Source of the DNA: Nitrospina sp.
GTDB lineage: Bacteria; Nitrospinota; Nitrospinia; Nitrospinales; JACRGP01
Reading direction: 5' to 3'
DNA: 64,000 nt
NCBI GenBank assembly: GCA_024648695.1
Contig: JACAVV010000016.1
Coordinates: 49,747 to 113,746 of the forward strand
A model generated the notes under the pieces. The model saw nothing but the letters and a program-made list of their open reading frames with translations. It made no database searches and had not been told where the DNA came from. Below, in pieces: positions 8,010 through 17,300 of this stretch (the first letter of the stretch is position 1; each line of letters starts with the position of its first letter). Position numbers and translations under genes: made by a program.

Positions 8010-10088
8010 TCAGTCGAGATTCTTCTGGATCTCTTTGAGCAAACCAATATTTTGGGTGTGGCCCGATTTGTGGGCCTTCACAAAACCACGGATGGGTTTA
8101 CCCAACAGAAACAGGTCGCCTATAATGTCGAGGATTTTGTGACGCACGAATTCGTTTTCGAATCGAAGAGGGGTGTTGAGTACTTTACCGTCGCCCAGGA
8201 GAATAAAATTGTCCAGCTTACCGCCGGTACCAAAACCCATGCGGGTCAAATGGGCGACGTCTTCGAGGAAACCAAAGGTACGGGCGGGAGCGATTTCATC
8301 TTTAAAGCTGTCCGACCCTTTGAATTCATAAGTAAAGTCCTGAACGCCAATGGGAGCAGGATACTCCATGTGATAACTCACTTTAAAATGGTCGCAAGGT
8401 TCAATGGAAATGAACGCTTTATCCTTCGAGCCAAAACTCAGGGGTTTGTCGATGATGATCTCTTCATAGGGATCGCCCTGGTCTTCCAGTTCACCGTCTT
8501 CGATCAGCTGGCAAAAATCCTTGGCAGATCCATCCATCACCGGCGCTTCATCGCCGATTTTGATGAGCAGGTTGGTGATTCGATACATGTGCAGGGCCGC
8601 AAGAATATGTTCAATGGTTGCTACAGAGGAATTTCCCTTTCTCAAACAGGTCGAATAGTCGGTGGATTGAATGTTTTCCAGTTTGGCGGGAATGGTATTG
8701 CCGCTGGAGATGTCCCCGAAAATGATACCGCTTCCCGGAGGTAGAGGTTGCAGGATCAATCCGGTTTTTATTCCGGAGTGCAAACCGCTTCCGCATAAAA
8801 CGACACTTCGTTTTAAGGTTCTTTGTGTCAGCGACCGTTTAACCGGGTTCGATGGTTCTACAGATTGGGAATCGCTTATAGTCACTTCAATGCTGGAACG
8901 ACCGTTCGATCTTGCGTGTGGAGTTTTAAAAAAGGGCGGCAAATCCCGAACCGTGATTTGCTCTTTATGCGAGGCCGTTATCGCCAGCTTTTCCAATACC
9001 GACCTCAATTCCTTGATGTTTCCGGGCCAGGTATACTGGCATAAATATTTCATTGCTTCGAAATGGATCTCCGGGCATTGCGCGGGACCATTTTCCGCAA
9101 ACTCCAGGAAATAGGTTTTGATTAAAGACGGTATATTCTCACTGTATTCCCTGAGCGGAGGAATTTTAATGGACGATTCCTGTAACTGTTCATACAGATC
9201 TTTATTGAACTGCCCTTTTTTGACTTTGCAAGCAAGGTCCTTGGAACTGGCACAAAACAGGCGCGATGGCAGAAACTCCAGCTTGCGGTCGGCTCTTTTC
9301 ACTTCTTTTCCGGCCAGGGCCAAAGCCAGCTTTTCCTGAAGACTCTTGCTCAAGGCATCAATATTGGTTAAATAGACAACCTTATCGTCAATGGACTTGG
9401 CGCCGTTTGTTTTGGTTCCGTTGCTTTTGGCATGACCGTTCAATCCCTTGGGAAGCGGACGGAACAATTGTGCCTGAATACTGGGCATGGGGCGTACTGC
9501 ACAATTCAATTTTAACCAGGGGCGGTTACTATATTTGCTTTGGCGGTGAATGGTTTGAACGATCAACTCTTTGCCGGTTCCCGGTTCACCCTGGACCAAT
9601 ATCGCATTGTTGTGCCTGGAAGCTGATTTGATGGCCTGCTTCAGTTCAACCAGTTTTTCAAAACAAAAGGGCAGTTCCGTTTTGCGAAACAGATCGCCTT
9701 CCCCCTGGACAGGTTGAATTTTCTTATGCTGAAGGGCGCTTTCCACCGAGTGGGTCAACTGCTCCAGCGAGAACGGTTTTTCAATAAAATCAGAAGCGCC
9801 TAATTTGGTGGCTTTCATGGCCGTTTCAATGGTGCCGTGACCGGACATGACCACCACTTCAATGGCGGGATGATAGGTCTTGACGGTTTTCAGTACCTCA
9901 ATGCCGTCCATTCCTGGAACCCAGATGTCCAGTAGCACCAAATCTGGAGGATCCGACTGAATGATCTCCAGGGCGTCCAGGCCGTCGTTGGTGGTCGCCA
10001 CTTCGTATCCCTCGTCGGTCAATATGTCCTCCAGCGAGGTGAGAATATTGACCTCATCGTCTACGATCAAAACCCGTTCTTTGGTCAA
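8010..10088 (-). CDS. lpxC: Response regulator / degenerate NtrC-type AAA+ / LpxC deacetylase fusion
   Basis: One 692-residue frame carries three domains. Residues 1-120 are a receiver with intact D10/D11, phospho-acceptor D54, S82 and K104. Residues 135-385 are an NtrC-like AAA+ domain with a Walker A (GEPGTGKE, 167-174), but the GAFTGA loop is replaced by a Gly/Asn/Lys-rich stretch (about 214-233) and the Walker B acidic pair is lost (VVYLTNID), so it should neither contact sigma54 nor hydrolyse ATP normally. Where a Fis-type DNA-binding domain would sit, residues 421-692 are LpxC, the zinc UDP-3-O-acyl-GlcNAc deacetylase that commits to lipid A synthesis. It keeps Glu493 and the zinc ligands His494, His650 and Asp654, and the catalytic His677 (HKSGHTQN). 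I infer phosphorylation-linked control of lipid A synthesis. trmB and greA lie upstream. Confidence 0.93.
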   Translation of the reverse strand: MTKERVLIVDDEVNILTSLEDILTDEGYEVATTNDGLDALEIIQSDPPDLVLLDIWVPGMDGIEVLKTVKTYHPAIEVVVMSGHGTIETAMKATKLGASDFIEKPFSLEQLTHSVESALQHKKIQPVQGEGDLFRKTELPFCFEKLVELKQAIKSASRHNNAILVQGEPGTGKELIVQTIHRQSKYSNRPWLKLNCAVRPMPSIQAQLFRPLPKGLNGHAKSNGTKTNGAKSIDDKVVYLTNIDALSKSLQEKLALALAGKEVKRADRKLEFLPSRLFCASSKDLACKVKKGQFNKDLYEQLQESSIKIPPLREYSENIPSLIKTYFLEFAENGPAQCPEIHFEAMKYLCQYTWPGNIKELRSVLEKLAITASHKEQITVRDLPPFFKTPHARSNGRSSIEVTISDSQSVEPSNPVKRSLTQRTLKRSVVLCGSGLHSGIKTGLILQPLPPGSGIIFGDISSGNTIPAKLENIQSTDYSTCLRKGNSSVATIEHILAALHMYRITNLLIKIGDEAPVMDGSAKDFCQLIEDGELEDQGDPYEEIIIDKPLSFGSKDKAFISIEPCDHFKVSYHMEYPAPIGVQDFTYEFKGSDSFKDEIAPARTFGFLEDVAHLTRMGFGTGGKLDNFILLGDGKVLNTPLRFENEFVRHKILDIIGDLFLLGKPIRGFVKAHKSGHTQNIGLLKEIQKNLD

Positions 10089-10170
10089 TTTGTATCGCCT
10101 TGATTTTTAAAGGTTTAAACAACTTTTGAGAATAGGCGGACTTCCCCTTTATTCCTGATTACGGTATACA

Positions 10171-10803
10171 CTATTTCCGGGAAAAATCCAAATAAAAGAT
10201 GGTTTTTCCGGATTTAATAAAAAAGTTTTCGTATTTGGTTTTGGGGACTTCATCGCGGGTGTGGCGGATGGCCTGTTTGTCTCCGAGATTGGTTAATTGA
10301 GGTTCGGCTTTCAAAATATCGACCATTTCTTCGGCGTAGGACTCAAAATCGGTGGCGATATGGAGTTTTCCGCCGGGGCGAAGCCGGTCCGATAATTGCC
10401 GGACAAAATCCGCTTTGATCAGGCGGCGTTTATGGTGCTTTTTTTTAGGCCAGGGATCGGGAAAATTGATGAAAATTTCCTGAATTTCGTTGTCGCCAAA
10501 CAAGTGAGGAATTCTTTCGCGCGCATCACCATATGCGACACGGACATTACCGATATCGAGCTTTTCAATTTTGGTCACCACTTTTCGAATGCCTTTGTGG
10601 TAAAAGTCCAGGCCGATGAAATTGTGTTGAGGGTGCCTTAGAGCCATTTCAATCAGGAAATTGCCGTTGCCGAATCCTATCTCCAGAATTATCGGGTGGT
10701 CGTTGCCAAAAACCGCCTGCCACCCCGGGTTCGTGTCGATGTCAAAGAATAGCGGGTGACCCTGAGCCAGTTCTTCAAAAGAGATTAAATTTTTTAGTCG
10801 CAT
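10171..10803 (-). CDS. trmB: tRNA (guanine-N7)-methyltransferase TrmB
   Basis: TrmB makes m7G46 in tRNA with S-adenosylmethionine. The 210-residue product has the SAM-binding motif EIGFGNGNFLIEMA near residue 41 and the family signature NFPDPWPKKKHHKRR near 113-127. The C-terminal TKYENFF also matches the family (Thr-Lys-Tyr-Glu). Length is normal for bacterial TrmB. It starts 7 bases after the greA stop codon, so the two are likely cotranscribed. Confidence 0.95.
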   Translation of the reverse strand: MRLKNLISFEELAQGHPLFFDIDTNPGWQAVFGNDHPIILEIGFGNGNFLIEMALRHPQHNFIGLDFYHKGIRKVVTKIEKLDIGNVRVAYGDARERIPHLFGDNEIQEIFINFPDPWPKKKHHKRRLIKADFVRQLSDRLRPGGKLHIATDFESYAEEMVDILKAEPQLTNLGDKQAIRHTRDEVPKTKYENFFIKSGKTIFYLDFSRK

Positions 10804-10810
10804 AAATCGA

Positions 10811-11296
10811 TTATTTCGCTTCCTCTCCGGTACTCTCGTGGATCGTGATTATCTTGACCACTTCATACTCTTTATTTGTCCCGCCAAACTTCAGCTCGAC
10901 GTCGTCTCCCTCTTCCTTGCCAAACAAGGCCTTTCCAAGAGGTGAAGCCAGGGAAATTTTACCCTCGTCCGGATTGACTTCTTCAGGAAACACCAATTGA
11001 TATTTTTTGGGTTCCCCGGTATCCAGATCCTTTAAAAACACCGAACTTCCCAGTCCGGAGCGGTCTTTGGGAATCTTGGAAATATCGAGTGAACTGACAT
11101 CGCTGATTCGTTTTTGCAAGAGCGAGATTCTCGCTTCCAGATACATCTGGCGTTCTTTAGCCGCTTTGTATTCTGCATTTTCACTTAAATCCCCCATGTC
11201 CGTAGCTTCCTTAAGAGCTTTGGGGATATCCACCTCCAGCTCTTTTTTGGACTCCATCAGTTCTTTATCCAGTTTATCCAGGATCGGTAACCTCAT
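10811..11296 (-). CDS. greA: Transcription elongation factor GreA
   Basis: GreA rescues backtracked RNA polymerase by stimulating cleavage of the transcript in the secondary channel. The 161-residue product has the N-terminal coiled coil with the acidic tip GDLSENAEYKAAKERQ (about 35-50) and a C-terminal FKBP-like domain (GKISLASPLGKALFGKEEGD). Residue order and length are typical. Upstream of the ATG there is a good Shine-Dalgarno (AGAGGGAGATT). trmB follows directly. Confidence 0.95.
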   Translation of the reverse strand: MRLPILDKLDKELMESKKELEVDIPKALKEATDMGDLSENAEYKAAKERQMYLEARISLLQKRISDVSSLDISKIPKDRSGLGSSVFLKDLDTGEPKKYQLVFPEEVNPDEGKISLASPLGKALFGKEEGDDVELKFGGTNKEYEVVKIITIHESTGEEAK

Positions 11297-11385
11297 AGAT
11301 AATCTCCCTCTTTAAATTATTCAAGGTCCTCTGGTATGAATGGACCTGGTGTTCGGTTGAAGGGTCTCCCCAGCATGGTGCGAAA

Positions 11386-12123
11386 TCATATAACCGGTAC
11401 GATAAAAGCTTCGGGGAACCCTTTATTGCGAATCCGTTGTCTGCCTTTTAAGGCGTCCTTGTAGTTGGAATATTTCCCCACCAGCACCCGATACAGTTTT
11501 TGACCCTTTCTAAAAACAGCTTGAACTCTGCTATTCGTAAGGCTCCGTTGAAAAGCGCGCGCGTTATTTTTCAGTTTAAACACTGCGGCCTGAATTGAAA
11601 ATTTTTTAAATGGTTTCGAAGGAGAGACTCCTGGTTTTTTACCTATAGGTCCAAGGGCTGTAACACGCACCCGGGCGGTCCCTTTTTTTAACATGCCAAT
11701 AGCCTTGGCCGCCCGACGGCTTAAATCAATGATACGGTTATTTACGAAAGGTCCGCGGTCATTAATCCGCACCACGGTTTTTAGTCCGTTATCCAGATTA
11801 TGAATCCGGACCCTCGTTCCAAAGGGAAGCGTTTTGTGCGCCGCAGTGAGTGCATTCATATTGTAAACCTCCTGGTTGGAAGTCCGTTTCCCATGAAAGC
11901 CGGGTCCATACCAGGAAGCAATACCTTCCTTGGAATAGGATTTTAACCTTGCAAGTGGATAATAGGTAATGCCTTTGACATCATAAGGCATGTTTTCTGT
12001 CAGAGACGATTTCATGGAGGGTTCCTCGGCAGAGCTTTCAAAAACTATTAAACTCATGAAAATTCCAACCAGGCAAAATGCTTTCCCCTTAAAAAAGCTG
12101 ATATTTGAAATAAAGAGATTCAT
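11386..12123 (-). CDS. rlpA: RlpA-like septal lytic transglycosylase with SPOR domain
   Basis: An exported peptidoglycan protein of 245 residues. An N-terminal hydrophobic signal (about 10-32) is followed by a double-psi beta-barrel at about 65-150: ASWYGPGFHGKRTSN, AAHKTLPFGTRVRI, VVRINDRGPF. The His and Asp used in catalysis by RlpA are visible. A C-terminal SPOR domain (about 172-245, FSIQAAVF and LYRVLVGKYSNYKDAL) would bind denuded glycan at the division septum. No lipobox cysteine follows the signal, unlike E. coli RlpA, so it may be soluble or anchored by the uncleaved segment. Confidence 0.92.
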   Translation of the reverse strand: MNLFISNISFFKGKAFCLVGIFMSLIVFESSAEEPSMKSSLTENMPYDVKGITYYPLARLKSYSKEGIASWYGPGFHGKRTSNQEVYNMNALTAAHKTLPFGTRVRIHNLDNGLKTVVRINDRGPFVNNRIIDLSRRAAKAIGMLKKGTARVRVTALGPIGKKPGVSPSKPFKKFSIQAAVFKLKNNARAFQRSLTNSRVQAVFRKGQKLYRVLVGKYSNYKDALKGRQRIRNKGFPEAFIVPVI

Positions 12124-12434
12124 AGGAAGGAAGTTGAGTAAAAGAGATTAAAAATAAGATGGGAACCTGTAAATGTTTTTGAAACAGGTCATCGCTCAGG
12201 AATAAAAAACAGTAAATGACCCGGGAAGTGGTAAATTTCGTATAATTGTAATTTTTGATCCGAAGGGGGTCAACTAAAATCTATGGGTATCTTCCTGATT
12301 CCAATTTGTTTAAGGCAATAAATATTTTTTACAAAAGCTTGACGATTTCAAAGATCCAAGGATAATACAAGCAAAATTGTTTGAAATTGTTGCCCGTTTG
12401 TGTAGGCATCGCTTTTTTTGACGATAAGATCCAG
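12124..12434. other. Intergenic region between divergent rlpA and HDOD genes
   Basis: This A/T-rich gap separates two divergent genes. It holds a sigma70-like promoter for the plus-strand gene (listed separately). I see no RNA gene, riboswitch or strong hairpin in the remainder. Confidence 0.5.
12339..12366 (+). promoter_or_regulatory. Sigma70-like promoter for the HDOD gene
   Basis: TTGACG (12339-12344) and GATAAT (12361-12366) are separated by 16 bases. Transcription would start near 12373, which leaves almost no leader for the TTG at 12381 and favours translation from the ATG at 12435. Confidence 0.55.
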
Positions 12435-13289
12435 ATGAAAGACAAATTACTCAAGTTAATAGAGCACAAAGGTGAAATCCCGCCTTTGCCCGATATATTG
12501 TTCCGCTTGTCTTCCAAGGTGGATGATCCCAATTGCGAATTGAGCGAGATTGCGGGTCTCATTGAAACCGAACCGGTCCTTTCCGGAAAACTCACCAAAA
12601 TGGCCAACAGTGTTTTTTATGGTTCAGGCAGGGAAGCGTCGAAGGATTTATCTACATCTATCATGCGCCTGGGCCTGAAAATGGTGCTGGATTTGGCCTA
12701 TTCCCTGGAATTGCCGAAAATGTTTTATAAAAGCAAAGGCTTTGACCAGAAACAATTCTGGCGCCATTCGCTTGCCGTCGGAATATTGTCCCGGGCCATT
12801 GGGCAAAAAGTGATTCCCCACAAAAAGGAACAGGAAAAATGTTATTTATCGGGACTGATGCATGATATTGGCATTCTGGTTTTTTATTATCTGATTCCCA
12901 AGGAATACGCCGAGTTTTTGTCCGAAATTACAGACGTTGAAAAAACCCTGGAAGTGCTGGAGGAAAAGGCTTTTGGCATTTCCCACCCGGATTTGGGAGC
13001 CGCATTTGTGCAGAAATGGTGGCCTATTGAACCGGATGTGGTCCAGGCCATCAATCATCATCATCGTTTGGGCCAGGATATAATAAAGGAACCCCTGTTT
13101 TCCCGAGTGGTTATGGTTGCCAACCAAATCATGAATAATATCGGTATCACCAACGGCACCCTGGCGTATTTCAAACCCATCCACAAACAGAGCCTCAAGG
13201 ATTGGGGGCTCACCACCGAAGATATGACCATCATGCTCCAGGAAACACGGAAAAACCTGGACGCCACCGAATCCATTTTAAATTTTTAA
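12435..13289 (+). CDS. HDOD domain signalling protein
   Basis: HDOD proteins are non-catalytic relatives of HD phosphohydrolases that act in signalling. From the ATG at 12435 the product has 284 residues; a longer TTG reading from 12381 is less likely given the promoter position. The HDOD core is recognised from PPLPDILFRLSSKVDDPNCE (about 15-34), the helix LIETEPVLSGKLTKMANS, and the HD-like remnants FWRHSLAVGILSRAIG and LSGLMHDIGILVFYY (about 133-148). Here an HD pair (MHDIG) is actually present, as is common in HDOD proteins. A third helix (AINHHHRLGQD) completes the fold. No attached output domain. Its target cannot be told from the sequence. Confidence 0.88.
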   Translation: MKDKLLKLIEHKGEIPPLPDILFRLSSKVDDPNCELSEIAGLIETEPVLSGKLTKMANSVFYGSGREASKDLSTSIMRLGLKMVLDLAYSLELPKMFYKSKGFDQKQFWRHSLAVGILSRAIGQKVIPHKKEQEKCYLSGLMHDIGILVFYYLIPKEYAEFLSEITDVEKTLEVLEEKAFGISHPDLGAAFVQKWWPIEPDVVQAINHHHRLGQDIIKEPLFSRVVMVANQIMNNIGITNGTLAYFKPIHKQSLKDWGLTTEDMTIMLQETRKNLDATESILNF

Positions 13290-13399
13290 ATTCTCATAAA
13301 TCCGGTTATCATTTAAAAATCAAGGGAATATAAAATTCCCGAATCTCTAGACCCTGCATCGGGTTTTTGCTATATTATCCTTTTTTTCTTTGGAATTCG

Positions 13400-14371
13400 A
13401 TGGAAGAGAATACGTTCCGGGTGACTTTTAAAGGGGTTAGAGGTTCTATTCCCAGTCCTTCTTCTCCTGCAAGTATCCAGGAGAAAATCATTCATGCTTT
13501 AAAACAGGCGACTCCAGAGGATTTGAAGGACGATGCGAGTGTCTCCTCATTCGTGGAATCTTTGCCTGCGCATGTCAAAGGATGTTACGGCGGCAATTCC
13601 TCCTGTGTTTTAATTGAGGCGGGAGGCCATAAGCTGATCTTTGATGCCGGCACCGGAATTCGTGATTTGGGAAAGCGATGGATGGATTGCGAATTCGGTC
13701 GGGGTGAAGGCGAGGCGCATTTGTTTTTCAGCCACACCCATTGGGATCACATAATGGGGATTCCTTTCTTTATTCCCCTGTATGTGCCGGGTAACCAATT
13801 CACCTTTTATTCGGCCCACGAAAACCTTAAAGAGCGTTTGGTCGGCCAGCAACAATTCCAGTACTTCCCCGTACCCTTCAGTTCCCTGTCGGCTTCTATC
13901 AATTTTGTCGATTTGGGCGAATATAAAGAATACAGCATTGGTGACATAAAAGTTTCCTGGAAAGAAATGTATCATCCCGGCAAGAGTTTTGCCTACCGGC
14001 TGGATTTTCAGGGCAAATCCTTTGTATTCGCTACGGATGCGGAGTACAAGCAGTTGGGAATGGATAATTTAAGCCCTACCATAGAATTTTTCAAGGACGC
14101 CGATTTGCTGGTGTTCGATTCTCAATACACGTTTATCGAAGGTATGGAAAAAGAGGATTGGGGACATAGCTCCACCTTCATTGGCGTTGATATTGCCTTG
14201 GAAGCCAATGTGAAACGCATCGCCTTTTATCATCACGAGCCGACCTACAGTGACTTCAAGCTGGCAGATATACTACAGCGTACTGAAAAATATTTGAAAG
14301 TCATTTCTCCTGATTCCTCCCTTCATATGTTTCACGCCCAGGAAGGTTTGACCCTTGATTTATTGGAGTAG
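13400..14371 (+). CDS. Metallo-beta-lactamase fold hydrolase
   Basis: A 323-residue product from the ATG at 13400. A TTG 33 bases upstream in frame is the alternative. It has the metal-binding motif HTHWDH (SHTHWDHIMGIPFF, about 115-125), a second-shell FDAGTGIRDLG before it, a later metal His in MYHPGKSFAYRL, an Asp ligand in FVFATDAEY and an HH pair at AFYHHEPTYSD. The order matches the PhnP/phosphodiesterase-like branch of the family rather than beta-lactamases. The N-terminal VRGSIPSPSSP segment, followed by an inserted helical stretch and GGNSSCVLIEAG, is typical of this group, where GGN contacts substrate phosphate. Substrate unknown. Lies 24 bases before the 5-oxoprolinase gene and may be cotranscribed with it. 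Confidence 0.88.
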   Translation: MEENTFRVTFKGVRGSIPSPSSPASIQEKIIHALKQATPEDLKDDASVSSFVESLPAHVKGCYGGNSSCVLIEAGGHKLIFDAGTGIRDLGKRWMDCEFGRGEGEAHLFFSHTHWDHIMGIPFFIPLYVPGNQFTFYSAHENLKERLVGQQQFQYFPVPFSSLSASINFVDLGEYKEYSIGDIKVSWKEMYHPGKSFAYRLDFQGKSFVFATDAEYKQLGMDNLSPTIEFFKDADLLVFDSQYTFIEGMEKEDWGHSSTFIGVDIALEANVKRIAFYHHEPTYSDFKLADILQRTEKYLKVISPDSSLHMFHAQEGLTLDLLE

Positions 14372-14395
14372 GAGATCTCTCCTTTCCCAGCTATC

Positions 14396-17300
14396 ATGCC
14401 CGATTCCAGGAAGTTCCGTTTCGCCATCGACCGGGGTGGCACCTTTACCGACATCTATGCCGAGCTTCCCGGGAACCAGACTCCGCGTGTTCTAAAACTG
14501 CTTTCGGTCAATCCCGATCACTACAGTGATTCTGCACTTGAAGGCATCCGCAGGATCATGAAGGAGGCCGATCCGGAATCTACGTATCTGGACCCCGATA
14601 AAATCGAATGGATCCGCATGGGCACCACCCTTGCCACCAACGCTTTGCTGGAGCGCAAGGGATCCCGGACCGCTTTGTTGATCAGCAATGGATTTAAAGA
14701 TCTTCTGTTGATCGGAAAACAAAACCGTCCGGACATTTTTGATTTACAGGTTCGAAAACCGTCCCCTTTATACGAGACCGTGGTGGAGGTGAATGAACGT
14801 GTCCGCCTCCTGAAGCCTGATGATCCAAACAGAAATATTCGAGGCAAACAGGTTGCTACCGGTGACTGGATTGAGGTTCTGCAAGCGCCCGACCCCTATG
14901 CTGTGCGTGAGGATTTGCTCAGTCTCAAGGCCCGAGGTATCGAAAGTATCGCAATCGTACTAATGCATAGTTATGCCTTCGACGAGCATGAACAGCTCCT
15001 GGGAAAACTGGCGCAGGAAGTTGGATTTCAAAACGTTTCTATGTCATCGCAGGTGATTCCCCGAATAAAAATGTTGGACAGAGGTCAAACCTGTAGCGTG
15101 GACGCCTATCTGAATCCCGTTATTCAGAAATACCTTACGAATTTTCAAAGCGGGTTTCCCGAAGTGTTTCCCCGGCTGTTTTTTATGCAATCCGATGGCG
15201 GACTGGTGCCTGCCGATTCGTTTCGTGGCAGTCAGGCGATCCTTTCAGGCCCTGCAGGCGGCGTGGTGGGTGTGGCGGAAACGGCTTATGACAGGTCCCA
15301 TCCGCAACCTGTTATCGGCTTTGATATGGGAGGAACATCTACCGATGTCTCCCGTTACGATGGCGACTTCGAATGGGAGCACGAAACGGAAATTGCTGGT
15401 GTGAGTATTCTAACACCGCAGTTGAATATTAAGACCGTAGCGGCTGGTGGCGGTTCCCGTTTATTGTTCAAAAGCGGAATGTTTCAGGTCGGTCCGGAAT
15501 CTTCCGGTTCTCATCCCGGACCCGTGTGCTACGGGAAAAAGGGCCCTCTTTCCTTAACCGACGCAAACCTGTTTTTGGGGCGACTGCTTCCCGAGTCCCT
15601 TCCGGAAATATTTGGTGAAACGGGCGATCAACCTTTGGATTTATGTGCGACAAACCAGGCGTTTAAAGATCTGACTCTGAAGGTTCAGGCTCAATCCGGG
15701 GCTAAGGAAACGGGATGCAAATCTGCAGAAGAGGTGGCTCTGGGTTTTATCCAGGTGGCGAATGAAACCATGGCCCGGCCTGTTCGTGAATTGTCCGTGG
15801 CACGTGGGTATGATTTAAAGAAGCATATCCTGTCTTGTTTCGGGGGCGCTGGGGGACAACATGCCTGCGCCCTGGCGCGAATTCTGGGAATTAAGAAAAT
15901 CAAAATTCATCGGCATGCAGGAATATTATCCGCTTACGGTCTGGGTTTGGCGGACCGCACTGCGGAAATGCAGGAGCCGGTTTCCATGGTTTTGGACGAG
16001 GAATCAAAAACCGTTCTACTGGATCGATTGAATCAGTTAAAGGTAAGAACCATTGGGAAATTGGATGGGGAAGGACGGGAGGTTGAAGCAAAAGGATACC
16101 TCAATTTGCGGTACCAGGGAACCTCCACTCAATTCATGGTAGCGCAACCTGTTGACGACGATTTTGAATCGGTTTTCAAGTCCACTTATCAAAGGGAATT
16201 TGGTTTTAAAATGAGCGGTCGTCCTGTTCAGGTCGATGATATCCGGGTTCGTGCCGTGAAAAAATTCCCTGCTCTTGCGAGGCAAAAAATAAAGTCCGGG
16301 TCATCCTCCTCCCAACCCAAAACCTTTACCCAGGTATACTTTGAAGAAGGTTGGGTGAAGACTCCGGTATATGAATGGGACGTGTTGGGAGCAGGAGAAG
16401 AAATTTCCGGTCCTGCAATCATCGTTCAGGACACGACCACGGTTTTGGTAGAACCCGGAAGCCTTTTGACCATGAGCGAATGGGGAGATGTCGAAATCGA
16501 CATAACTGCCAATCCGGAACCGAATGTGGATATAGAATGCGATCCTGTTCAACTGGCTATCTTTGCGAACAAGTTCATGTCCATTGCCGAGCAAATGGGA
16601 CGCACCCTGGAACGCACCGCCATATCCACCAACATCAAGGAACGTCATGATTTTTCCTGCGCCCTCTTTGGACCTTCCGGGGACCTCGTGGCCAATGCGC
16701 CGCACCAGCCGGTTCATTTGGGATCGATAGGAGAGGCGGTGCGACTGCAGTTTCAATATTATGAAAACCGGATTCAGCCGGGAGACGTTTGGGTGAGCAA
16801 CCATCCGGCCATGGGAGGAAGCCATCTTCCGGATATAACAGTCATCACTCCCGTTTTGAGGAATGGCAAGCCGATCTTTTTTGTTGCCAACCGGGGGCAC
16901 CACGCCGACATTGGAGGCATCGCACCCGGATCCATGCCGCCCTTTTCGACCACGCTTCAGGAGGAAGGCGTGAGCATAAAATCCTTCAAACTGGTGGAGG
17001 GTGGCGTGTTTAAAGAAACGGAAATGCGCGCGCTTCTTTCACAGCCCGTGGACACACATCCTTCGCGAACGGTGGAGGATAATATTGCAGACCTCAAAGC
17101 GCAAGTTGCCGCGAATCAAAAAGGCATTGACCTGATCAACGAAATGATCAGGCACTATTCGCTGGAGACAGTACAAGCCTATATGGGCTATATTCAGGAT
17201 TCGGCAGATACAGCGGTCCGCGATATGTTGATCCGAATATCCGAGGAACGCGGCCTGAAGGAATTAGATACAATAGAGGCCTCCGAACCTATGGACGACG

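Noticed and set aside
7998..8744. A 248-codon plus-strand frame opposite the LpxC domain
   Set aside because: The minus strand carries the conserved LpxC residues; the plus-strand frame is a composition artefact.
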